Under the pieces are notes generated by a model. The model was not told the origin of the DNA. It saw only the letters and a program-made list of their open reading frames with translations, and ran no database searches. Positions 1 to 7,512 of a DNA stretch of 64,000 nucleotides are shown piece after piece. Origin of the DNA: Bacteroidales bacterium (GTDB taxonomy: Bacteria; Bacteroidota; Bacteroidia; Bacteroidales; Muribaculaceae); contig QAMW01000023.1 in assembly GCA_003150235.1 (NCBI GenBank), positions 14,798 to 78,797 on the forward strand. Reading direction: 5' to 3'. Every line of letters begins with the position of its first letter. Positions within the stretch are counted from its first letter, which is position 1. Made by a program: the position numbers and the translations under genes.

Positions 1-192
1 GGTGATGAGCTTGAGTGTACGCTCGATAACGATGCGAGAAACACTTGACTTGGCGAGACGGACTTCAAGATATTTGCGGAGCTTGGAATCCTCGAGCAAA
101 TTATCACCGTACTTCTTGCCACCATACCAGTTAGAGTCCCAACCACGGATGACACCTAAGCGGTTGCTTATTGGATTTACTTTCTGTCCCAT
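1..192 (-). CDS. rpsC: 30S ribosomal protein S3, N-terminal part
   Basis: First 64 codons of uS3, cut by the window edge. The start is the ATG at 192, three bases after the rplV stop, as expected for tight coupling in the S10 operon. The N-terminus MGQKVNPISNRLG followed by a GWDSNWY stretch is typical of Bacteroidota S3. The protein sits at the mRNA entry channel of the 30S subunit. Last visible gene of the operon in this window. Confidence 0.97.
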   Translation of the reverse strand, partial: MGQKVNPISNRLGVIRGWDSNWYGGKKYGDNLLEDSKLRKYLEVRLAKSSVSRIVIERTLKLIT

Positions 193-195
193 CTC

Positions 196-609
196 TTATT
201 CTTTAGTTGTTTTAGTTTTATCAATTGTGTCCACATACAATGTCACGTGGTTGGCACGTTTACGGATTCTGTAGCCACGACCCTGGGGAGCGGGACGGAG
301 ACGCTTCAACATAGGAGCCGGTCCTACGAAGATTGTGCTTACATAGAGCTCGCCGCTCTCTGCCTTACGCTCGTTTTTAGCTTCCCAGTTGGCAACTGCT
401 GAGCGGAGACACTTCTCCAGGCGCGCAGCTGCTTCTTTATTAGAGAATTTAAGGATACCAAGTGCACGGAACACTTCCTTGCCACGGATCATGTCGACCA
501 CCAGGCGCATCTTGCGAGGCGACGAGGGGATGTCGAGAAGCTTGGCAAATGCCTGCGACTTACGGGCTTCCTTCTTCAATTCGGCTGATTGTCTTTTTCT
601 TACACCCAT
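196..609 (-). CDS. rplV: 50S ribosomal protein L22
   Basis: Full-length uL22, 137 aa, which lines the nascent peptide exit tunnel. Seen: the SPRKMRLVVDMIRGK segment, typical of helix 1, and the C-terminal beta-hairpin region with KRLRPAPQGRGYRIRKR, followed by a short acidic/basic tail. It lies between rpsS and rpsC on the minus strand, the standard S10 order. Translation of rpsC follows after three bases, so the two are probably coupled. Confidence 0.98.
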   Translation of the reverse strand: MGVRKRQSAELKKEARKSQAFAKLLDIPSSPRKMRLVVDMIRGKEVFRALGILKFSNKEAAARLEKCLRSAVANWEAKNERKAESGELYVSTIFVGPAPMLKRLRPAPQGRGYRIRKRANHVTLYVDTIDKTKTTKE

Positions 610-658
610 TGTATTTAATTTCTTTTCTTGTCAAAAATTTTTATATCAATGGCCCTTG

Positions 659-928
659 TTATTTTTTCTTATTACCGCCGTGTCCGCGGAAGATACGGGT
701 CGGGGCAAACTCGCCGAGCTTGTGACCTACCATATTTTCTGTGACATATACGGGAATAAACTTATTACCATTGTGCACTGCAAAAGTGTGGCCGACAAAA
801 TCGGGAGATATCATGGAAGCACGGCTCCAGGTCTTGATGACCGACTTCTTGCCGCTTTCTTCCATAGCAGCCACCTTCTTCTCCAGCTTTACGCTGATAT
901 ATGGGCCTTTTTTTAATGAACGACTCAT
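659..928 (-). CDS. rpsS: 30S ribosomal protein S19
   Basis: uS19, 89 aa, a protein of the 30S head. It starts MSRSLKKGPYI and contains VGHTFAVHNGNKFIPVYV and the C-terminal GEFAPTRIFRGH motif, all diagnostic of the family. It lies 19 bp after the rplB stop and about 50 bp before rplV, in the usual operon order. Length is normal for Bacteroidota. Confidence 0.98.
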   Translation of the reverse strand: MSRSLKKGPYISVKLEKKVAAMEESGKKSVIKTWSRASMISPDFVGHTFAVHNGNKFIPVYVTENMVGHKLGEFAPTRIFRGHGGNKKK

Positions 929-947
929 AATTACTTAATTAATCAGA

Positions 948-1823
948 TTACTTCTTTCTTCTTTCAATAATGTACTTTGAAGAATGCTTCTTCGGTGCAC
1001 GTGTCTTAAGACCCTTAGAGTAAAGACCCTTGCGTGAGCGAGGATGTCCTCCTGATGCGCGTCCTTCACCACCACCCATCGGGTGATCTACCGGGTTCAT
1101 GACTACGCCGCGGTTGCGGGGACGACGGCCCAGCCAGCGTGAACGGCCGGCTTTGCCCGAACGCTCAAGTGAGTGCTCGCTGTTGCCGACTACGCCTACA
1201 GTAGCCTTACATGCCGACAACACCTTGCGAGTCTCGCCCGAAGGTAATTTGATAATTGCGTAATCGCCTTCACGTGACACAAGCTGCGCGAATGTGCCGG
1301 CTGAACGTGCCATGAAGGCTCCCTGGCCGGGGCGCAACTCGATGTTGTGGATAACGGTACCTACAGGGATGGCGCTCAAGGGAAGGGCGTTGCCTACCTC
1401 AGGAGCTGCATCCGGACCGCTTACCACGGTCGCTCCGACCTCAAGGCCGTTGGGTGCAATTATGTAAGCTTTTGATCCGTCTACATAGTAAAGAAGAGCT
1501 ACGCGGGCTGAACGGTTAGGGTCATACTCGATAGCCTTTACTACGGCGGGTACACCGTCTTTGTTTCTCTTGAAGTCTATCAGTCGGTAGGCACGCTTGT
1601 GACCGCCTCCCATGTAACGGTTGGTCAGATGTCCCTCAGCGTTGCGGCCACCGGTAGATTTCTTACCGACCACAAGAGATTTCTCTGGTGTGTTTGCAGT
1701 AGTGGTGCGTACGATCGGTTTCTTGGTCTCCTTGTCGAAGCCTACCAATTCTGTGCGCTTGAACACACCAATAACTTTGTGTCTTTGCCCCGGTGTTGTG
1801 GGCTTGAATTTTCTTACTGCCAT
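948..1823 (-). CDS. rplB: 50S ribosomal protein L2
   Basis: uL2, 291 aa, binds 23S rRNA near the peptidyl transferase centre. The C-terminal half has the universal NPVDHPMGGGEGR motif with the functionally important histidine, and the N-terminus (MAVRKFKPTTPGQR) is standard. It is somewhat longer than the usual roughly 275 aa. The excess appears to lie in the first 60 residues, where FDKETKKPIVRTTTANTPEK reads as a small insertion. Seven bases from rplW. Confidence 0.97.
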   Translation of the reverse strand: MAVRKFKPTTPGQRHKVIGVFKRTELVGFDKETKKPIVRTTTANTPEKSLVVGKKSTGGRNAEGHLTNRYMGGGHKRAYRLIDFKRNKDGVPAVVKAIEYDPNRSARVALLYYVDGSKAYIIAPNGLEVGATVVSGPDAAPEVGNALPLSAIPVGTVIHNIELRPGQGAFMARSAGTFAQLVSREGDYAIIKLPSGETRKVLSACKATVGVVGNSEHSLERSGKAGRSRWLGRRPRNRGVVMNPVDHPMGGGEGRASGGHPRSRKGLYSKGLKTRAPKKHSSKYIIERRKK

Positions 1824-1829
1824 TTCTTA

Positions 1830-2120
1830 TTATATATTGCTATAGAAGTCAATGGTTTCGCCATCAGCTACAGTGATGATGGCTTTCTTATAGTCCGATG
1901 TGCCGCCTTTGATGATGCCGCTACGGGTGTAACGTGACTTGTTCTTGCCACGCACGATCATAGTGTTCACCTTAACAACATGAACGCCGTAAAGCTTCTC
2001 TACCAGGTCTTGAATCTGGTATTTGTTAGCCTCGGGGGAAACACGGAAGGTGTAGCGATTCAGCTTCTCTGTAAGCATGGTCGCTTTTTCAGTGACGATA
2101 GGTGTTATTTCAAATTCCAT
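1830..2120 (-). CDS. rplW: 50S ribosomal protein L23
   Basis: uL23, 96 aa, at the exit tunnel where trigger factor and SRP dock. Seen: PIVTEKAT near the N-terminus, the YTFRVSPEANKYQI region, VEKLYGVHVVKVNTM and the basic loop RGKNKSR. It lies 26 bp after rplD and 6 bp before rplB. Normal size for the phylum. Confidence 0.97.
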   Translation of the reverse strand: MEFEITPIVTEKATMLTEKLNRYTFRVSPEANKYQIQDLVEKLYGVHVVKVNTMIVRGKNKSRYTRSGIIKGGTSDYKKAIITVADGETIDFYSNI

Positions 2121-2146
2121 TGTCGTAAAAATTTCCTCCTACGTTT

Positions 2147-2767
2147 TTAAATATTGTTAATTACATCAAGGCTACCCTCGGTTAGGATGATAGCTTTATT
2201 GTTGAGCAGAGCATAAGTGTTTACATCGCAAGCACTTATTATCTGAGCTCCCGGCACATTTCGAGCCGACAAATATACGTTTTTATTTTGGTCTTTTAAA
2301 ACCAAAAGTATCTTTTGTTCAGCTACTTTAAGATTTTTAGCAAAATTTACAAAATCTTTAGTTTTAGGAGTCTCGAAAGTGAAGTCCTCAACCACGATGA
2401 TCTGATTGTCCTGAGCCTTATAAGTCAATGCAGAGCGACGTGCAAGCGCCTTGAGCTTCTTGTTGAGCTTGGTGCGGTAGTCACGGGGACGCGGACCAAA
2501 CACGCGACCTCCACCTACGAGCACCGGAGAGTTGATGTCACCGATACGGCTGCCGCCGCCGCCCTTCTGCTTGTGGAGCTTGCGGGTTGAACCCGAAACC
2601 TCGCTTCTTTCTTTTGACTTGTGAGTACCCTGACGCTGGTTAGCGAGGTATTGCTTTACATCGAGATAAACGGCCTGCTCGTTGGCTTCGATGGCAAACA
2701 CGGCGTCGTTGAGCTGTGCCTTACGACCGGTGTCTTCTCCTTTTATGTTGTATATTGCGAGTTCCAT
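2147..2767 (-). CDS. rplD: 50S ribosomal protein L4
   Basis: uL4, 206 aa, a tunnel-constriction protein; in enterobacteria it also regulates the S10 operon, but nothing here shows whether that applies. The KGGGGSRIGDINSPVLVGGGRVFGPRPRDY segment (residues about 65-95) is the conserved RNA-binding loop. The start codon overlaps the rplC stop by one base (TAATG), indicating translational coupling. Confidence 0.97.
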   Translation of the reverse strand: MELAIYNIKGEDTGRKAQLNDAVFAIEANEQAVYLDVKQYLANQRQGTHKSKERSEVSGSTRKLHKQKGGGGSRIGDINSPVLVGGGRVFGPRPRDYRTKLNKKLKALARRSALTYKAQDNQIIVVEDFTFETPKTKDFVNFAKNLKVAEQKILLVLKDQNKNVYLSARNVPGAQIISACDVNTYALLNNKAIILTEGSLDVINNI

Positions 2768-3384
2768 TATTTCTCAATTAATAAGATTGAACCTTTAGCT
2801 CCGGGAACAGAGCCTTTTATCAGAAGCAGATTGTGGTCAGCGATTACCTTCAGTACCTGAAGATTCTGAACGGTCACACGCTCGTTACCCATCTGACCTG
2901 CCATGCGCATACCCTTGAACACCTTTGCGGGGTAAGAACAAGCACCGATTGAACCGGGCTTGCGGAGACGGTTGTGCTGACCGTGGGTAGCCTGACCTAC
3001 TCCACCGAAACCATGGCGCTTTACAACACCCTGGTAGCCTTTACCCTTTGATGTGCCAACGATGTCCACGAAATCGCTTTCGCTGAACATGTCGACGCTG
3101 AGGGTGTCACCAAGCTTGTACTCTCCGTCAAATCCTTTGAACTCGGCCAAGTGTCTCTTGGGCGATACTCCGGCTTTCTTGAAATGACCCTGCATCGGAC
3201 AGGTGGTGTGCTTCTCCTTCTTGTCCTCGAAGCCGAGCTGAAGGGCATCATAACCGTCTGTCTCCACGGTCTTAACCTGAGTAACTACACAAGGACCTAC
3301 TTCGATAACAGTGCACGGTACATTCTTACCGTCGGCACTGAATACGGATGTCATTCCGATTTTCTTTCCTAATAATCCTGGCAT
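2767..3384 (-). CDS. rplC: 50S ribosomal protein L3
   Basis: uL3, 205 aa. Begins MPGLLGKKIGMTSVF, the family signature, and carries the central GFGGVGQATHGQHNRLRKPGSIG loop that reaches towards the peptidyl transferase centre. It follows rpsJ after a 47-bp gap and overlaps rplD by one base. Confidence 0.98.
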   Translation of the reverse strand: MPGLLGKKIGMTSVFSADGKNVPCTVIEVGPCVVTQVKTVETDGYDALQLGFEDKKEKHTTCPMQGHFKKAGVSPKRHLAEFKGFDGEYKLGDTLSVDMFSESDFVDIVGTSKGKGYQGVVKRHGFGGVGQATHGQHNRLRKPGSIGACSYPAKVFKGMRMAGQMGNERVTVQNLQVLKVIADHNLLLIKGSVPGAKGSILLIEK

Positions 3385-3431
3385 TTCTCTTGATTGTTTA
3401 ATAATGTTGATTTACTTTCTTTCTTAAAACC

Positions 3432-3737
3432 TTACACTTTCACCTCTACCTGCACGCCGCTCGGAAGCTCAAGCTTCATGAGGGCGTCTACAGTCTTGGC
3501 GCTCGAATTGTAAATGTCGATAAGACGCTTGAACGATGACAGCTGGAACTGCTCGCGCGACTTCTTATTAACGAAGGTAGAGCGGTTTACTGTGAAAATA
3601 CGCTTGTGGGTGGGAAGGGGTATCGGACCGCTTATCACCGCACCGGTAGCCTTTACAGTCTTTACAATCTTCTCTGCCGACTTGTCGAGCAAGTTGTGAT
3701 CGTAAGATTTTAACTTGATTCTGATTTTTTGGCTCAT
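3432..3737 (-). CDS. rpsJ: 30S ribosomal protein S10
   Basis: uS10, 101 aa, a 30S head protein and, as NusE, a transcription antitermination factor. Seen: MSQKIRIKLKSYDHNLLD at the N-terminus and PLPTHKRIFTVNRSTFVNKKSREQF in the middle. It begins 18 bp after the fusA stop. The direct junction fusA-rpsJ with no tuf gene between them is the arrangement known from Bacteroidota. Confidence 0.98.
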   Translation of the reverse strand: MSQKIRIKLKSYDHNLLDKSAEKIVKTVKATGAVISGPIPLPTHKRIFTVNRSTFVNKKSREQFQLSSFKRLIDIYNSSAKTVDALMKLELPSGVQVEVKV

Positions 3738-3755
3738 ATTCTTTTTGATAAACTG

Positions 3756-5882
3756 TTATTTCAATAAGTCAACACGACCCTGGCACTCGGTAAGCACATT
3801 CTTTGCGATCGAGCTGCTTACCTCTGCATAGTGAGAGAAGGTCATTGTGCTGGTAGCACGGCCTGATGTGATTGTACGGAGTGCGGTCACATAACCGAAC
3901 ATCTCTGCAAGAGGTGCCTTTGCCTTTACGACACGGGCGCCGCTGCGGCTGGTCTCCATGCCTTCTACCTGACCGCGACGCTTGTTCAAGTCACCGATCA
4001 CGTCACCCATGCTCTCCTCCGGAGTAACTACCTCGATCTTCATGATAGGCTCGAGGAGCACCGGATGTGCCTTCTCTGAAGCCTTCTTGAATGCCTGGAT
4101 GGCGCAAAGCTCAAATGAAAGCTGGTCGGAGTCTACCGGGTGGAACGAACCGTCGATTACAGTCACCTTCAGGTGTTCTACGGGATAGCCGGCAAGCACA
4201 CCGTTCTTCATTGCGGTCTGGAAGCCCTTCTGGATAGAGGGGATGAACTCCTTGGGGATGTTACCGCCCTTAACCTCGTCGACAAACTGGAGGTTGCCCT
4301 CGAAGCCTTCGTCAACAGGCTCTACGCGTACGATGATATCGGCAAACTTACCGCGACCACCGGTCTGCTTCTTGAATACCTCGCGGAGTTCAACCGGCTC
4401 GGTGATGGCTTCCTTGTAGGTTACCTGCGGACGGCCCTGGTTACATTCTACCTTGAACTCGCGGCGCAGACGGTCGATGATGATGTCAAGGTGAAGCTCA
4501 CCCATACCCGAGATGACAGTCTGACCGGTTTCCTCGTTGGTCTCTACACGGAAGGTCGGGTCTTCCTCAGCAAGTTTCTGGAGTCCTACGCCAAGTTTGT
4601 CAAGGTCCTTCTGGGTCTTGGGCTCTACGGCTATACCGATCACGGGATCGGGGAATTCCATTGCCTCAAGCACGATAGGTGCGTCTTCTGCACAAAGGGT
4701 ATCACCTGTGCGGATATCCTTGAAACCTACACCTGCGCCTATATCGCCACACTCGATTTCCTCTTTCGGGTTCTGCTTGTTGGAGTGCATCTGGAACAGA
4801 CGTGACACACGCTCCTTCTTGCCTGAACGGCTGTTGAGCACGTAAGAGCCTGCCTCGACGTTACCTGAGTAAACGCGGAAGAAGCAGAGACGGCCTACAT
4901 AGGGGTCAGTTGCGATCTTGAATGCGAGAGCACACATCGGAGCCTCGGTAGAGGGCTCGCGGGTAAGGATTTCGTCGGGATTGTCGACTGCGTGACCCTC
5001 AACGGCGCCTGCATCAAGCGGGCTGGGAAGATATGCACACACGCTGTCAAGAAGCGGCTGTACACCCTTGTTCTTGAACGAGCTGCCGCAGATCATCGGC
5101 ACGATGCTCATCGAAAGCGTACCGGCGCGGAGTGCCTTGCGGATTTCGTCCTCCGTGATGGTGCTGGGGTCATCGAAATATTTTGCCATGAGGTCGTCGT
5201 CAAACTCGGCGATTTTCTCAAGCATCTTGTCGCGCCACTCCTCGGCTTCTGCCTGGAGGCTGGCGGGGATTTCCTCTACGGAGTAGTCGGCGCCCATCGA
5301 CTCGTCGTGCCAGTAGATAGCCTTCATGGTCACGAGGTCTACGACTCCCTTGAATGTCTCTTCAGCTCCGATAGGTATCTGGATAGGACAGGGGTTTGCG
5401 CCAAGAATTTCCTTAAGCTGGCGAACTACCTCGAAGAAGTTTGCGCCTGAACGGTCCATCTTGTTGACGTAACCGATACGGGGCACATTGTATTTGTCAG
5501 CCTGACGCCATACGGTCTCTGACTGAGGCTCTACACCGCCTACTGCGCAGAATGTGGCGACTGCACCGTCAAGCACACGCAGTGAACGCTCCACCTCTAC
5601 AGTGAAGTCAACGTGTCCCGGGGTGTCAATCAAGTTGATTTTAAATTTCTCGCCGGCATATTTCCAGAATGTAGTGGTGGCGGCAGAGGTGATTGTGATA
5701 CCACGCTCCTGCTCCTGCTCCATCCAGTCCATTGTGGCTGCGCCGTCGTGAACCTCACCGATTTTGTGGGTAAGACCGGTATAGAAAAGTATTCGCTCCG
5801 ATGTCGTTGTCTTGCCGGCATCGATATGCGCCATAATACCGATATTACGGGTATATTTTAAGTTTGCGTCTTTAGTTGCCAT
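3756..5882 (-). CDS. fusA: Elongation factor G
   Basis: EF-G, 708 aa, the GTPase that drives translocation. G-domain motifs are intact: G1 AHIDAGKTT (about residues 17-25), G3 DTPGHVDF (about 89-96), G4 NKMD (about 143-146). The C-terminal domains IV-V include a KQTGGRGKFADI segment and AEMFGYVTALR. Length agrees with full EF-G. It lies 34 bp after rpsG, within the str portion of the fused str/S10 operon. A second EF-G-like gene is common in this phylum, but the ribosomal-operon position marks this as the housekeeping copy. Confidence 0.98.
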   Translation of the reverse strand: MATKDANLKYTRNIGIMAHIDAGKTTTSERILFYTGLTHKIGEVHDGAATMDWMEQEQERGITITSAATTTFWKYAGEKFKINLIDTPGHVDFTVEVERSLRVLDGAVATFCAVGGVEPQSETVWRQADKYNVPRIGYVNKMDRSGANFFEVVRQLKEILGANPCPIQIPIGAEETFKGVVDLVTMKAIYWHDESMGADYSVEEIPASLQAEAEEWRDKMLEKIAEFDDDLMAKYFDDPSTITEDEIRKALRAGTLSMSIVPMICGSSFKNKGVQPLLDSVCAYLPSPLDAGAVEGHAVDNPDEILTREPSTEAPMCALAFKIATDPYVGRLCFFRVYSGNVEAGSYVLNSRSGKKERVSRLFQMHSNKQNPKEEIECGDIGAGVGFKDIRTGDTLCAEDAPIVLEAMEFPDPVIGIAVEPKTQKDLDKLGVGLQKLAEEDPTFRVETNEETGQTVISGMGELHLDIIIDRLRREFKVECNQGRPQVTYKEAITEPVELREVFKKQTGGRGKFADIIVRVEPVDEGFEGNLQFVDEVKGGNIPKEFIPSIQKGFQTAMKNGVLAGYPVEHLKVTVIDGSFHPVDSDQLSFELCAIQAFKKASEKAHPVLLEPIMKIEVVTPEESMGDVIGDLNKRRGQVEGMETSRSGARVVKAKAPLAEMFGYVTALRTITSGRATSTMTFSHYAEVSSSIAKNVLTECQGRVDLLK

Positions 5883-5916
5883 TATCGGATGATAATTGTT
5901 AGTGAATCATATTAAA

Positions 5917-6393
5917 TTAGAAACGGAAATGAGCGAATGCGCGGTTGGCCTCTGCCATCTTGTGCATGTCTTCTTTGCGTTTGAACGCACCGCCCTGTTC
6001 GTTGTATGCGTCTACAATTTCAGCTGCGAGCTTGTCAGCCATGGTCTTGCCGCCACGCTTGCGGGCATAGATGATAAGATTTTTCATCGAGATAGACTCT
6101 TTGCGGTCAGGGCGGATCTCAGTAGGAACCTGGAATGTGGCACCGCCGACACGACGCGACTTAACCTCTACCTGGGGAGTCACATTCTCAAGTGCCTTCC
6201 TCCAGATCTCAAGGGCGGTCTTCTCTTCGTTGGGCAATTTTGACTTCACAGTCTCAAGTGCGGTATAGAATATGGTGTAAGAAGTGTTCTTTTTACCGTC
6301 ATACATCAGGTGGTTTACAAATTTTGACACTCTTACGTCATGAAAAACGGGATCGGGCAATACAATCCGTTTTTTAGGCTTTGCTTTTCTCAT
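5917..6393 (-). CDS. rpsG: 30S ribosomal protein S7
   Basis: uS7, 158 aa, nucleates assembly of the 30S head. Starts MRKAKPKKRIVLPDP; contains KFVNHLMYDGKKNT, VKSRRVGGATFQVP and the C-terminal ANRAFAHFRF. Second gene of the operon, 165 bp after rpsL and 34 bp before fusA. Confidence 0.98.
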   Translation of the reverse strand: MRKAKPKKRIVLPDPVFHDVRVSKFVNHLMYDGKKNTSYTIFYTALETVKSKLPNEEKTALEIWRKALENVTPQVEVKSRRVGGATFQVPTEIRPDRKESISMKNLIIYARKRGGKTMADKLAAEIVDAYNEQGGAFKRKEDMHKMAEANRAFAHFRF

Positions 6394-6558
6394 TGTTTAA
6401 TTAAGTTGTGTTTTTGGTTGCTTGGCTGCTTTTTATTCTTCAACTCGGCTCTCTTGCCTCGTTTACTCAACCTAAATCGCTGTCCAATAAATCAAAAACG
6501 AAGTTGTAATTAACTGGGTTTTGTTTATCTCTGCTGCTCTTTGAGCGCCGGGTGTTTA

Positions 6559-6963
6559 TTACTTCTTACCCTTTGCTGCGGGGGCTGCTCCCGGTTTCGG
6601 ACGCTTCGCTCCGTATTTTGAACGACGCTGGGTGCGATCCTTTACTCCGCTGGTATCAAGTGTGCCGCGTACGATGTGGTAACGTACACCCGGAAGGTCT
6701 TTTACACGACCGCCGCGCACAAGCACGATTGAGTGCTCCTGAAGGTTGTGACCTTCGCCGGGGATGTAAGAGTTGACCTCTTTTCCATTGGTGAGACGAA
6801 CACGTGCGACTTTACGCATTGCAGAGTTAGGCTTCTTGGGGGTTGTGGTGTAAACTCTCACACACACGCCGCGACGCTGCGGGCAGCTGTCCAGCGCAGG
6901 AGACTTACTCTTATCCTCAAGAGCTACACGTCCTTTTCTTACTAATTGCTGAATTGTAGGCAT
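6559..6963 (-). CDS. rpsL: 30S ribosomal protein S12
   Basis: uS12, 134 aa, decoding-centre protein. The streptomycin-relevant loops are visible: TPKKPNSAMRKVARVRL (with KPNS around residue 43) and the second loop ending in RVKDLPGVRYHIVRG. Both key lysines are present, so no classical streptomycin-resistance substitution is visible. First gene of the operon; its promoter is seen about 140 bp upstream. Confidence 0.98.
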   Translation of the reverse strand: MPTIQQLVRKGRVALEDKSKSPALDSCPQRRGVCVRVYTTTPKKPNSAMRKVARVRLTNGKEVNSYIPGEGHNLQEHSIVLVRGGRVKDLPGVRYHIVRGTLDTSGVKDRTQRRSKYGAKRPKPGAAPAAKGKK

Positions 6964-7102
6964 CTTAGTTGTTGTTTTTACTTAAATGTTTATTATCGTT
7001 GTTATTCTTCGTTTATCCTCAGCATAACGGCGCAAGCCACCTATCGTCTTGAATTACAATACTGTAGACAGGTCAACTCGCGCTACACGCTCAAAAACTT
7101 TG

Positions 7103-7134
7103 CAAAGTTAGCTACTAAATTGCTATTTTCCAAA
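7103..7134 (-). promoter_or_regulatory. Promoter of the ribosomal operon
   Basis: On the minus strand a -7 box TAACTTTG (7103-7110) is preceded by a -33 TTTG (7131-7134) with a 20-nt spacer, an exact match to the Bacteroidota sigma-ABfr consensus. The predicted transcript begins near 7096, giving a leader of about 130 nt before rpsL. Confidence 0.75.
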
Positions 7135-7512
7135 TAATTCGCTCTAAAATCACGCTTTTTCACGATTATTATCGCTTAAAGCCTCTTTTCACCATTTTTC
7201 AGCACATTTTATTACCTTTAATATATTTTAACGGCAAATGATCTGTATAAAAAAATATCTGCGCTCCATGCCCTGACACCAACCTCGCGTAGCTGTAGGG
7301 GCTTGTGGAAGCTCAATGTCACTAACCTTGGTGACGGAGCCATAAATCCCCGAAAGGGGGATTCATCCTGTTATCCGCGGGTAATGCCGAAGGCATACCC
7401 GTGGCTCAAGCTCCTCTCTCCTCGGCTCAACCCCGAGAGCGGGTTGCATTGTTATTGTAGGACCTATATTCCACGGGCGCACCTCCGCCGCTCACGCTAA
7501 CCGATAAGGGGC
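7135..7512. other. Non-coding stretch with clustered hairpins
   Basis: No credible gene. From about 7290 to 7505 several short hairpins follow each other: ATCCCC-gaaa-GGGGAT near 7350, GGGT-A-ATGCC-gaa-GGCAT-ACCC near 7380-7401, and CAACCC-GGGTTG near 7429-7447. The stretch lies just downstream of the stop of the TlpA-type gene and upstream of the ribosomal promoter. One hairpin may terminate the gene from 9699, but several in a row exceed what a terminator needs. Confidence 0.4.
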
